Shown: in pieces, positions 28,492-38,149 of the stretch
Layout: each line of letters starts with the position of its first letter
Position numbering within the stretch: position 1 is the stretch's first letter
Assembly: GCA_900110015.1 (NCBI GenBank)
Contig: FOCD01000001.1
Location: 1,353,994-1,417,993 of the forward strand
Source: Terribacillus saccharophilus
GTDB taxonomy: Bacteria; Bacillota; Bacilli; Bacillales; Amphibacillaceae
DNA: 64,000 bases
Direction of reading: 5' to 3'
Notes under the pieces: model-generated
Seen by the model: only the letters and a program-made list of their open reading frames with translations
What the model was told of the DNA's origin: nothing
Database searches by the model: none
Program-made: the position numbers and the translations under genes

Positions 28492-29675
28492 GCTCTCACC
28501 CTTTCCCGGTTCAGAGTAACTTCCTCCAAAACAGCCTTTTCTGGATTTACATGATACAAACGACCATTCATTCCATGCAGCGAAGCCGGGAATTCGCCAA
28601 TCAGAATAGATACTGATTGATTTCTTCTCATCTTCAAGTGATGCAGCACAGATGCGATATCAGTCATGCCATCCTTAACATGTATACTTGCCAGCAGATC
28701 GAGATTGTTTTTCACATCTGTCTCAGGCAGTCCTGTACTCTCTGTAAAAATATGTGTCTGCCCTTTCGCCCGCAGATTGACATGCATATCAATCGGATAT
28801 CCGTTCTCAGCTGCACGGTAGATTATGAAAGCCGCACAAGACAGTATCCTCTCAAAATCCGGGGACACATACGCATTACCTAATCTGCTTGTTGTACTAA
28901 TATTCAAGATTAGCGTAATCGTCATATCATAGGTGTGCTCCAATACTTTTGTCTGCAGCATATTCTTTCTGACACTAGCATTCCAATGGATACGACGGAA
29001 ATCATCAGTTGGCACATAATCTCTTATTGACTTAATCTGAAGCGGGTCCTCTGTAAGTGCAATATCTGCTAAAACATGTCCAACCTGCTGACTGAAAAAA
29101 TAATCCACTCCTTGAACAAACTCCGGAGTAGGATAAACAATTACACTCGTCTGGAATCTGCCAAGGTATGACAGTTGAAGCGGCTGCATCCGGAAAAGTG
29201 GTAAATCAAGCGAGATACTAGAAGGTGCAGCTAGTCCTCTTTTCACTGCAGTAAATGGAAGGCTGACTTCGAGCACTTGTTTTTTAGGTATTTGGAACGA
29301 CGTCTCATATAGCTGGGCATCTGTTCCTACTATCGGCTTTCCTAGCAGGCTATCAGCTGCTGTAAGAGAGTCCGTTACTTGAAATTTCAAATTAGCTTTA
29401 GGCAGGGACAAATTCCCTCTATTTTCAAATCGGAACTTAAACACTGCTTTTTCTCCAGGAAAAAGCCGAATGATTTTCTGTTCGCTTTGTAAGTTCAGGT
29501 AACGGCCGAGACGTTTATCATAAAACTGCTGTACAATATGGATCGCAACAATTACTCCTGCAAGGATAAAGAAAGCCCTAATACCAACCCATAACCCGAG
29601 AAGAAATGCGGCAACAGCTAAAAAAATCAGCACATCAGCCGATCGGTCTTCTGGCATTTCCCTTTTCCACAGCAT
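28488..29675 (-). CDS. yeaD: DUF58 (YeaD-like) protein of the MoxR system
   Basis: The 395-residue protein has two N-terminal helices, a beta-rich extracellular-type middle part (FRFENRGNLSLPKANLKFQV) and the DUF58 signature QIKSIRDYVPTDDFRRIHWNASVR at about 215-240, followed by a VWA-like C-terminal half. DUF58 proteins act with MoxR ATPases in a chaperone-like role on membrane or secreted partners. It overlaps both neighbours by about one to four bases, indicating one transcript. Confidence 0.88.
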   Translation of the reverse strand: MLWKREMPEDRSADVLIFLAVAAFLLGLWVGIRAFFILAGVIVAIHIVQQFYDKRLGRYLNLQSEQKIIRLFPGEKAVFKFRFENRGNLSLPKANLKFQVTDSLTAADSLLGKPIVGTDAQLYETSFQIPKKQVLEVSLPFTAVKRGLAAPSSISLDLPLFRMQPLQLSYLGRFQTSVIVYPTPEFVQGVDYFFSQQVGHVLADIALTEDPLQIKSIRDYVPTDDFRRIHWNASVRKNMLQTKVLEHTYDMTITLILNISTTSRLGNAYVSPDFERILSCAAFIIYRAAENGYPIDMHVNLRAKGQTHIFTESTGLPETDVKNNLDLLASIHVKDGMTDIASVLHHLKMRRNQSVSILIGEFPASLHGMNGRLYHVNPEKAVLEEVTLNRERVRA

Positions 29676-30622
29676 TAGAACGGACTCCCAGTTTCGACAG
29701 GCACAGCAGCACTAGCTAGTATTTCATCAACGATTTCTTGCTTTGTCTTCCGAATGGCTCCCTCCATGGTCAGCATGATTCGATGTCCAAGGATGAACTG
29801 GGCTAATAGTTTAATATCCTGTGGTGAAACATATTCCCTGTCATGTAAAAGAGCGTATGCTTGAGCGGCTTTCAGCCATGCAAGTGCCGCTCGCGTACTT
29901 GCTCCAAGTCGGACTTCAGGATGATTTCGACTGGCATGAACGATAGATAACAAATAATCTTTCACATCATCTGCTATATGTATGTTGCTTACTTCCTGCT
30001 GAAGCTCTAGCACTGTCTCTTGATCCAATATCGCTTCACTACTATTGCCAGCTTGCTTATATGTATTGAGTATGTTCCTTTCATCCTCCAGCTCTGGATA
30101 ATCCAGCTGGATTCGCAGTAAAAAACGATCAAGCTGTGCTTCAGGAAGCGGATAAGTTCCTTGCCCCTGCTCAACGGGATTTTGTGTAGCAATAACCATA
30201 AATGGAACAGGAACGGGCAATGTCTCACCATCAATTGTAAGCTGCTGCTCTTCCATTACCTCCAGCAAACTGGATTGTGTTTTCGGTGCTGCCCTGTTAA
30301 TCTCATCAGCAAGCAGCATATTCGTAAATGCAGGGCCGTGCCTGATCTCGAATTCCTGTTTCTTCGGATTGAAAAACTGAATTCCTGTTACATCACTCGG
30401 CAACACATCCGGCGTAAACTGAACCCGGCGGAATTGTCCGCTATAGACAGCTGCTACCGTTTTGGCCAGTTTCGTTTTACCCGTTCCTGGCACACTCTCT
30501 AATAACACATGTCCATTTGCTAGTAATGCTACAAATAAGAGATCAACTGCTTGATCTTGACCGATAATTTCTTGTTTCACATATTGTATGCTGCGTCGTA
30601 AAGACTGTTTTTTATCTTCCAT
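29675..30622 (-). CDS. yeaC: MoxR family AAA ATPase (YeaC-like)
   Basis: This 315-residue AAA ATPase shows Walker A SVPGTGKTKLAK, Walker B NMLLADEINRAAPKTQSSLLE, and ATQNPVEQGQGTYPLPEAQLDRF, the MoxR signature. The C-terminal lid contains VRLGASTRAALAWLKAAQ. I chose the ATG giving MEDKKQSLRRS with GAGGTG eight bases upstream; a GTG two codons before is too close to it. It heads an operon with DUF58 and DUF4129 genes, and probably remodels a partner in or at the membrane. The substrate is not known. Confidence 0.93.
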   Translation of the reverse strand: MEDKKQSLRRSIQYVKQEIIGQDQAVDLLFVALLANGHVLLESVPGTGKTKLAKTVAAVYSGQFRRVQFTPDVLPSDVTGIQFFNPKKQEFEIRHGPAFTNMLLADEINRAAPKTQSSLLEVMEEQQLTIDGETLPVPVPFMVIATQNPVEQGQGTYPLPEAQLDRFLLRIQLDYPELEDERNILNTYKQAGNSSEAILDQETVLELQQEVSNIHIADDVKDYLLSIVHASRNHPEVRLGASTRAALAWLKAAQAYALLHDREYVSPQDIKLLAQFILGHRIMLTMEGAIRKTKQEIVDEILASAAVPVETGSPF

Positions 30623-30698
30623 GCACACATCACCTCTATTTGGAATATTCTTTCAATTACCTTATCATAGCATAAACCTGCCAATTTTAAGAAAATAA

Positions 30699-30722
30699 AA
30701 AAGACAGCCTCAGCTGCCTTAA
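30699..30722 (-). terminator. Terminator of the TVP38 family gene
   Basis: AAGGCAGC pairs with GCTGTCTT (one G-U) around TGAG and is followed by TTTT on the minus strand. Confidence 0.8.
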
Positions 30723-31360
30723 GTCAATATTTCCTTTATCTTGTCTCTTTTCCAAAAACCAATCAGAGCACAAATCAATATAATCAATAGAATAATAGCG
30801 ATATACGTATAGTTTAAGGATACGATACTTGACCCTACAAGTGCATAAGTCATCGTCCCCGGGAGCACGCCTAGCACACTGGCGGCCATGTATTGCTTGA
30901 ATTTAACACGCGTCAGACCGGCAACATAACTGACCAAATCATAATTGAAAACCGGCAGCACCCGCATGACTAATACATAAAAGAAACCTTCGTCATGCAA
31001 TTTCTGCTTGATTTTCTCCACTCGTTCGCCTAAATCCTTATCTCCGAACCGCTCGGAGAAAAAGTGAGCTAGAAAATATGCGACGATTGCAGCACCCGCG
31101 GAACCGATCAAAATGAAGATGGTCCCCTTAACAAAGCCGAATGCTAAACCGCCAGCAATTGATAATACAGAGGAAGGAAAAAAAATAACGGGTTTAACCG
31201 CATAGATTCCCATGTAGATTAATGGAGAAATGATCCCAAATGAAACAATCCACCCTTGGATATCCTCAGGTGACAGTTTAATATGTTCCCGGACGAACCA
31301 AAGCAGAAAAAGTACAAGCAGCGCGATAGCCGTGCCCTTGACAACCTTTTTTCTTTTCAT
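30719..31360 (-). CDS. TVP38/TMEM64 (SNARE-associated/DedA-related) membrane protein
   Basis: The 213-residue protein has about five or six hydrophobic segments and the family's central motifs: KPVIFFPSSVLSIAGGLAFG and a reentrant loop around MRVLPVFNYDLVSYVAGLTRV. TVP38/TMEM64 and DedA proteins are cytoplasmic-membrane proteins, some of which scramble or flip lipids such as undecaprenyl phosphate. The ATG is preceded by AAAGGCAGG. It stands alone between terminators, convergent to nothing and divergent from the MurA paralogue. Specific function unknown. Confidence 0.9.
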   Translation of the reverse strand: MKRKKVVKGTAIALLVLFLLWFVREHIKLSPEDIQGWIVSFGIISPLIYMGIYAVKPVIFFPSSVLSIAGGLAFGFVKGTIFILIGSAGAAIVAYFLAHFFSERFGDKDLGERVEKIKQKLHDEGFFYVLVMRVLPVFNYDLVSYVAGLTRVKFKQYMAASVLGVLPGTMTYALVGSSIVSLNYTYIAIILLIILICALIGFWKRDKIKEILT

Positions 31361-31559
31361 GATGAGCCTGCCTTTCTCTTGGTATAGTCCAGTCCTTTTT
31401 ATTGTAGCACAAAAGTCTGTTACCGCTAGTATATGAAGCTCTAACCTTAGAGGTTCGTAGATATAGGTAAAAACTGCATACAGGAATACTTATTCCCTAT
31501 CTACTTCTTGGCTGATTAATGGTAAAATGAAATTTATGTGCATATGAGAGCAGATAAAA

Positions 31560-31652
31560 AGCGCTAAAGGCTGTTCAGAAATACAGGATTATACAAAGAA
31601 ACTAGGTATATCCCTATTTTCTCAATTCCTTTTGTTTCTGACTTTCAGCGCT
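31560..31652 (+). promoter_or_regulatory. Structured 5' leader of the MurA paralogue
   Basis: Three nested pairings are visible: AGCGCTAAAG (31560-31569) with CTTTCAGCGCT (31642-31652, one bulge); TTCAGAAA (31574-31581) with TTTCTGA (31635-31641); GGATTATAC (31586-31594) with GTATATCC (31606-31613, one bulge). The structure ends 11 bases before AAGGAG. A weak promoter (TTGGCT, 19 bases, TAAAAT at 31533-31538) lies just upstream. I do not recognise a known riboswitch. The rest of the gap 31361-31559 shows nothing clear. Confidence 0.4.
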
Positions 31653-31677
31653 GTAATTAGACAAGGAGCGTAATAGA

Positions 31678-32958
31678 GTGGACAATGCATGGTTTGAAGT
31701 CAGAAAAAGCGGCCCGCTAACTGGAGAAGTTACCATTCCAGGTGCCAAAAACAGTGCACTAGCACTAGTTGTAGCAGGCTGTTTGACAGATGAGACAATT
31801 ACAATTCATGATATCCCCGCTATCCGGGATATCTTATTGATAAAAGAACTTGCCGAGGATATCGGTTTGCATATGATAGAAAAAGAGAAAAACACGTATG
31901 AGCTTACCGGCAGACATATTACATCCGGAAAACTTGATTTAGCAAAAACATCGGATTTCCGTGCGTCGTATTACTTTGTTGGAGCTTTGCTGCACAAAGT
32001 TAAAACTGTCCAAATTGGTTATCCAGGCGGAGATGACTTTGGTTCCCGTCCAATTGATCAGCATGTGAAGGCTCTTTCTGCACTTGGAGCAACATTCGAT
32101 TTCAAGCAGCAGTATTATGAAGTAACTAGCGAGAAATTGACAGGTGCGGAGATTACATTTGATGTGATAACATCAGGCGCTACCATCAACGCAATGCTGG
32201 CAGCAGCAAAAGCAGAAGGACGCACAACACTGCATAATGCTGCAAAAGATCCGGAAGTAGTTGATTTAGCGAACCTTCTGAACTTAATGGGCGCAAAAAT
32301 CAAAGGTGCCGGAACAGAGAAGATTACGATTGACGGCGTTGAATCCCTTCATGGCGGAATTGAACACACAGTAATTCCGGATCGTTTGATTGCTGGTGCA
32401 TTTTTAATGGCTGCAGGTGTGACAAATGGCCGGATTACAGTTAAAAATGTTATCCCCGAGCACTTAGCAAGCTGTACGAACAAACTAATCGAGCTAGGTA
32501 TGACAATTACAGAAGACGACGACTCGATGACAGCTTCAGGAACTGCGTTGCAAGGTGCACGTATCCAGACAGGCATGTATCCAGAACTCGCAACTGATTT
32601 GCAGCAGCCTCTTACCACGCTGCTCACTTTAGCAGCTGGCTCTAGTACAATTTTGGACAAAGTGTATCCAAACCGTAATGGGCATGTTGCCGAGCTGAAA
32701 AAACTTGGCGCTGACATCGAAGTGGTTGATCATCAGATCCTGATTCATGGCGTTGCTAAGTTAACAGCGGCAACAGTAAAAGCACATGATGTTCGCGCTG
32801 GTACTTCCTTGATTTTGGCTGGTCTTGCAGCAGATGGCGTAACCAAAATCACGGATGTCAAGCATATTCAGCGTGGTTACGAGGATATCGTCGGACTGTT
32901 CACGCAGCTTGGTGCAGATATTACGTTACATCAACCTGAGCATCAGACTCAATTCTAA
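31678..32958 (+). CDS. murA: UDP-GlcNAc 1-carboxyvinyltransferase (MurA family) with Asp replacing the catalytic Cys
   Basis: MurA transfers enolpyruvate from PEP to UDP-GlcNAc, the first committed step of peptidoglycan synthesis. The 426-residue protein keeps the substrate residues: Lys24-Asn25 in PGAKNSAL, Arg95 in KTSDFRAS, Arg124 in GSRPID, Asp in ATDLQQPLTTL, Arg in NRNGHVAEL and Arg in QRGYEDI. The loop that carries Cys115 in E. coli reads PGGDDFGSRP, so Asp119 occupies the Cys position. MurA enzymes with Asp here (for example in mycobacteria) are active and insensitive to fosfomycin, which alkylates the Cys. It diverges from the canonical Bacillus MurA/MurZ and is likely a paralogue. 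The GTG start has AAGGAG nine bases upstream. Confidence 0.9.
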   Translation: MDNAWFEVRKSGPLTGEVTIPGAKNSALALVVAGCLTDETITIHDIPAIRDILLIKELAEDIGLHMIEKEKNTYELTGRHITSGKLDLAKTSDFRASYYFVGALLHKVKTVQIGYPGGDDFGSRPIDQHVKALSALGATFDFKQQYYEVTSEKLTGAEITFDVITSGATINAMLAAAKAEGRTTLHNAAKDPEVVDLANLLNLMGAKIKGAGTEKITIDGVESLHGGIEHTVIPDRLIAGAFLMAAGVTNGRITVKNVIPEHLASCTNKLIELGMTITEDDDSMTASGTALQGARIQTGMYPELATDLQQPLTTLLTLAAGSSTILDKVYPNRNGHVAELKKLGADIEVVDHQILIHGVAKLTAATVKAHDVRAGTSLILAGLAADGVTKITDVKHIQRGYEDIVGLFTQLGADITLHQPEHQTQF

Positions 32959-32963
32959 TATCG

Positions 32964-32998
32964 ACCGCTCCCCTACTTTTGGGTGAGCGGTTTTTTAT
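32964..32998 (+). terminator. Terminator after the MurA paralogue
   Basis: ACCGCTC pairs with GAGCGGT around a 14-base loop and is followed by TTTT. Confidence 0.88.
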
Positions 32999-33050
32999 GA
33001 TTGCTGAAACATGCTTTAGGGTACTATGAGACTGATTGGAGGACAAGCTG

Positions 33051-33557
33051 ATGCGAATCATTATTTTAGCTGATACACATATGCCACGGATGGCAAAGGT
33101 TTGGCCAGCTGCGCTTCTTCCCTATTTAGAGCAAGCTGACCATATCATCCATGCTGGTGATCTCCAGGACAGCCGTGTTCTCGATTCACTCTCATCTTTC
33201 GCTCCAGTTACAGCTGTTTCAGGAAATATCGACAGTTCCGAGCTGATTGATAACTTACCAAAAAAACAGCTCCTTACCTTTCATGGTTTAAAAATTGGGT
33301 TAACACATGGACACGGAAAAGGAAAAACTACTGAACAGCGAGCGAAGCTGGCATTTGAAGGCGAACAGCTAGATTTGCTCATCTTCGGACACTCACATAT
33401 TCCTGTTCATAAGGAAGAAGCAGGTCTTGTGCTTTTCAACCCCGGATCTCCAACAGATAAGCGGCGGCAGGAGCAATTCTCATTTGGCGAATTGATTGTG
33501 GAAGAAGATGGTATTTGGTCTTTAAAACATATTAACTATGATGATAAGAAAGGATGA
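33051..33557 (+). CDS. YfcE/MJ0936-like metallophosphodiesterase
   Basis: This 168-residue calcineurin-like phosphoesterase shows all metal motifs: LADTHMP at the N-terminus, IIHAGDLQD, AVSGNID, LTHGHGKG and IFGHSHIPVH. Small enzymes of this family hydrolyse phosphodiesters; natural substrates vary. The ATG has GGAGGA eight bases upstream. It is followed after five bases by an SDR gene, probably in one transcript. The cytoplasmic location is inferred from the absence of a signal peptide. Confidence 0.92.
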   Translation: MRIIILADTHMPRMAKVWPAALLPYLEQADHIIHAGDLQDSRVLDSLSSFAPVTAVSGNIDSSELIDNLPKKQLLTFHGLKIGLTHGHGKGKTTEQRAKLAFEGEQLDLLIFGHSHIPVHKEEAGLVLFNPGSPTDKRRQEQFSFGELIVEEDGIWSLKHINYDDKKG

Positions 33558-33562
33558 ATGTA

Positions 33563-34303
33563 ATGGAATTTACAGGCAAAGTAGTTGTCGTTACAGGAGC
33601 AGGAAATGGAATCGGAAAGGCAGTTGCCCTTCATTACGCTGCTAAAGGAGCAAAAGTAGCCGCAGTTGATTTAGATCAAGCAGCAGTTGAACAAACTGTG
33701 CAGGAAATGGCAGGAGAAGGACTCGCACTCCAAGCCGACATGCGTCAACACACGCAAGTGACTAATTTTATGAAGCAAGCCTTTGACCATTTTGGGCAGA
33801 TCGACATCTTGATTAACAACGCCGGTATTAGTGCGTTCAAGAATATGTTTGAACTGGAAATCGAAGAATGGGATAGCATCATCAACACTAATTTGCGCGG
33901 TACTTTCCTAGCCAGCAGAGAAGCTGCCGGATATATGAAGCAAATTGGAAAAGGCGGCTCGATTGTAAACATTGCATCAACTCGAGCAACTATGTCGGAA
34001 CCGGGTACGGAAGCATACGCTGCGACCAAAGGCGGGATTGTCGCACTTACGCATGCACTTTCTGTGTCTTTGCAGGATGAATATATTACTGTAAATAGCA
34101 TAAGTCCAGGCTGGATTGAAACAAAAGAATACGACAGCCTGCGTCCTGTCGATCATGATCAGCATCTATCCAAACGTGTCGGAACACCATCTGATATTGC
34201 CAGAGCATGCGTTTTTCTGACATCAGCAGAAAATAATTTCATCAATGGTGAAAACCTTGTTGTAGATGGCGGCATGACTCGCAAGATGATTTATGAACAC
34301 TAA
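33563..34303 (+). CDS. Short-chain dehydrogenase/reductase
   Basis: The 246-residue SDR has the Rossmann motif VTGAGNGIGKAVAL at the N-terminus, INNAGIS, and the catalytic Ser and YAATK (Tyr and Lys) set: VNIASTRATMS, then AYAATKGGIVALT. The C-terminus GENLVVDGGMTRKM is typical of classical SDRs. The ATG giving MEFTGKVVVV has AAAGG nine bases upstream; an earlier ATG touches the ribosome site. The substrate cannot be told. It is the last gene before a repeat element that separates it from the convergent gdh gene. Confidence 0.92.
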   Translation: MEFTGKVVVVTGAGNGIGKAVALHYAAKGAKVAAVDLDQAAVEQTVQEMAGEGLALQADMRQHTQVTNFMKQAFDHFGQIDILINNAGISAFKNMFELEIEEWDSIINTNLRGTFLASREAAGYMKQIGKGGSIVNIASTRATMSEPGTEAYAATKGGIVALTHALSVSLQDEYITVNSISPGWIETKEYDSLRPVDHDQHLSKRVGTPSDIARACVFLTSAENNFINGENLVVDGGMTRKMIYEH

Positions 34304-34657
34304 AAAAGAGGCTGAGACAAAAGCCTTTTAGCATCACAAAGAACCAAACAATACCGGGGAGCATTATTGGTATTGTTTGGTTTTTTTGTGCTTCATCAGG
34401 CTACCGCTCCGGAAATTTACTCCGCTTTCCTGCGGGAGTGTATTTCCTACGCAAAGTTGCGTTACAGTCTCACCTTGCGCAGGTAGAACACGGAGACTCC
34501 AACGGGAACAGCGCGAGGTGAAGACCCCGCAGTGGCGATCTTTCCACGAGGAGGCTGAGGCCGTGCCCGTGGAAAGCGGAGTGTTCTGCCGAAGCGGTAC
34601 ACAAGAACAATATTCGGTTCTTAGCACTGACACTTTAGTTATGTCCCAGGCTGTTTT
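34304..34657 (+). repeat. Dispersed structured intergenic repeat, copy 1
   Basis: About 350 bases between the convergent SDR and gdh stop codons. The left end reads GAGGCTGAGACAAAAG and the right end TTATGTCCCAGGCTG, an imperfect terminal inverted repeat. A hairpin of 14 base pairs (AACCAAACAATACC with its complement) sits near the left end. A GC-rich core of about 90 bases (from about 34505) is nearly identical to that of copies 2 and 3 and folds by CTTTCCACG with CGTGGAAAG. Open frames in it on both strands look spurious. The element probably serves both genes as transcript end. Confidence 0.85.
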
Positions 34658-36321
<1,664 letters not shown>

Positions 36322-36352
36322 CACGTCACTCCATTTCCAATATGCTTACGGG

Positions 36353-36382
36353 TAGTATGATGAGCTTTCTATCGATTTATGC
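36353..36382 (-). promoter_or_regulatory. Sigma-G-type promoter of glcU-gdh
   Basis: On the minus strand GCATA (36378-36382), 18 bases, and CATACTA (36353-36359) fit the forespore sigma-G consensus (GHATR, N18, CATNHTA) completely. It agrees with the forespore expression known for B. subtilis gdh. Confidence 0.7.
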
Positions 36383-36384
36383 AT

Positions 36385-36417
36385 AAAAAAAGATCCAAAG
36401 CTATATAGCTTTGAATC
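36385..36417 (-). terminator. Terminator of the cyd operon
   Basis: GATTCAAAGCTA pairs with TAGCTTTGGATC, followed by seven T residues; the cydC stop codon overlaps the first bases. Confidence 0.92.
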
Positions 36418-38149
36418 AAACACGCTGGAGTGCCGCTGGGCGGTCCAGCTCATATAGTTTTCTATAATGCGCTGATTCCTGCAGCAATTGTGCATGCGTC
36501 CCTCGCATTTTTATTTTTCCTTCCTCAAGGAAGATAATTTCATCCATCTGTTCCATTCCGACAAGGTGATGTGTTACCCAAAGCAAGGATTTTCCTGCCA
36601 GGCTATCGAAAATCGTCTTCAGTAAATCACGTTCTGTGATTGGATCCAGACCTACAGTCGGTTCATCTAGCATGACGATTGGCGTATTCTGAAGCAAGAC
36701 ACGTGCCAAAGCAATACGCTGGCGCTCACCGCCGGAGAAACGCTGTCCGGTTTCCTGCATTGATGTCTGATAGCCTTCTGGCTGACTAGCTACTAAATCA
36801 TGCAAATTGACTTGTTTCATAATAGCTTTCACTTCTGCTTCAGTCGCAGATTCATTTGCCAGCAGCAAGTTATTCGCTACACTTGTGTAGAAAAGATAAG
36901 GATTTTGATTCAATACAGAAACCAGTTTTGTCATATCCGGACGAATAGATGATGCTTCATGTCCATTGATTCGTACAGAACCGGAATCTGGAACCAGCAT
37001 TCCTTGCAGAAGCTTAAGCAATGTTGATTTACCTGCACCACTCTTACCGATAATGGCAATCTTCTTACCTTGCGTCAGCTCGAGTGATAAATTCTTGATA
37101 ACACTTTCCTGTTCCTCATAACCGAATCCTACACCATCCATAGTCAGCTGCACATTTTCAAACGAACCTTCGTAGGAGACCGCCTCAACGATTGTTTCCT
37201 GATCTGATTCGAGTTCGGTGACACGGTTTAGCGACTCCTCATACCGAGGATATTTTTCTACAGCATTTGAAACAGGTAAAATCGCTTCTGACAGTGGAAT
37301 GATGACAAGAACAAAAGCAGCAATGAAAACATCTGCTATTCTGCCATCCGTAAACAGGCTGGCACCAAAAGCAAGCATCGTGACAAGCATGGCTGCAACA
37401 ACTACTTGCCCGATGAATTCACGATAATAAGACCAGTTTTTTGACCGTTTATCAGCTTTATCCTGTGTTTCTTGACGCTTGAAAAAGCGGCTGAAGAAAT
37501 GCTGTTTCTGTCCGCTCAGCAGCCAATCATGGATGCCAAGGAAACCATCTGTCACATATTGATAAAGCTTATCCTTATCCTTCTTGTAAGCCTGATTGGC
37601 CGCACGCATATGCAATAGCGAGAAAATCGGCATAACAACAACCAGTACGAAGAAGTAAATCGCCATAAGTAAAGCAAATCCAACACTAAAGTAACCGAGT
37701 GCACAGATACTGATAACATATAGAAGAACTGCGGATGCAGTCGGCAGAATCGTACGCAGGTACAAATCCTGCAGGCTTTCGATATCCTCAGCCAATATAC
37801 CGAGCACTTCTCCGGTTTTCATTGATTTGCTCGTTGCTGCTTTCGGCTCTACTAGATGATAAAGTCTAGTCCGCATCTTTGCCAGCACACGGAGAATGAA
37901 ATCATGACTCACCAGTCGTTCGGAATAACGGAATACAGAGCGTCCCAGTCCGAATGCCCGAACGAGCACAATCGGCACATACACGAGCAGGATGTTCTCC
38001 GGCCGAAGTGATGATTTAGAAATCAAGAAGCCAGACGTGAACATCAATGCTGCTGCCGATCCGACTGTCAGCATACTTAGCAGCAATATGGTCAGCATGC
38101 GATATTTATATCTTTTAACATATGGCATGATCCAGTCACGATGCTTCAT
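36416..38149 (-). CDS. cydC: CydC, ABC exporter subunit for cytochrome bd assembly
   Basis: The 577-residue half-transporter has six membrane helices in the first 310 residues and an ATPase domain with Walker A GKSGAGKST, signature FSGGERQRIAL and Walker B IVMLDEPTVGLD. CydCD exports thiols (glutathione or cysteine in E. coli) and is needed for heme insertion into cytochrome bd. The ATG giving MKHRDWIMPYVKRYKY has GGGGG six bases upstream and overlaps the end of cydD by 14 bases. It is the last gene of the cydABCD operon. Confidence 0.95.
   Translation of the reverse strand: MKHRDWIMPYVKRYKYRMLTILLLSMLTVGSAAALMFTSGFLISKSSLRPENILLVYVPIVLVRAFGLGRSVFRYSERLVSHDFILRVLAKMRTRLYHLVEPKAATSKSMKTGEVLGILAEDIESLQDLYLRTILPTASAVLLYVISICALGYFSVGFALLMAIYFFVLVVVMPIFSLLHMRAANQAYKKDKDKLYQYVTDGFLGIHDWLLSGQKQHFFSRFFKRQETQDKADKRSKNWSYYREFIGQVVVAAMLVTMLAFGASLFTDGRIADVFIAAFVLVIIPLSEAILPVSNAVEKYPRYEESLNRVTELESDQETIVEAVSYEGSFENVQLTMDGVGFGYEEQESVIKNLSLELTQGKKIAIIGKSGAGKSTLLKLLQGMLVPDSGSVRINGHEASSIRPDMTKLVSVLNQNPYLFYTSVANNLLLANESATEAEVKAIMKQVNLHDLVASQPEGYQTSMQETGQRFSGGERQRIALARVLLQNTPIVMLDEPTVGLDPITERDLLKTIFDSLAGKSLLWVTHHLVGMEQMDEIIFLEEGKIKMRGTHAQLLQESAHYRKLYELDRPAALQRV

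Noticed and set aside
33745-34101. 118-codon minus-strand frame opposite the SDR gene
   Set aside because: Antisense shadow of a well-supported dehydrogenase.
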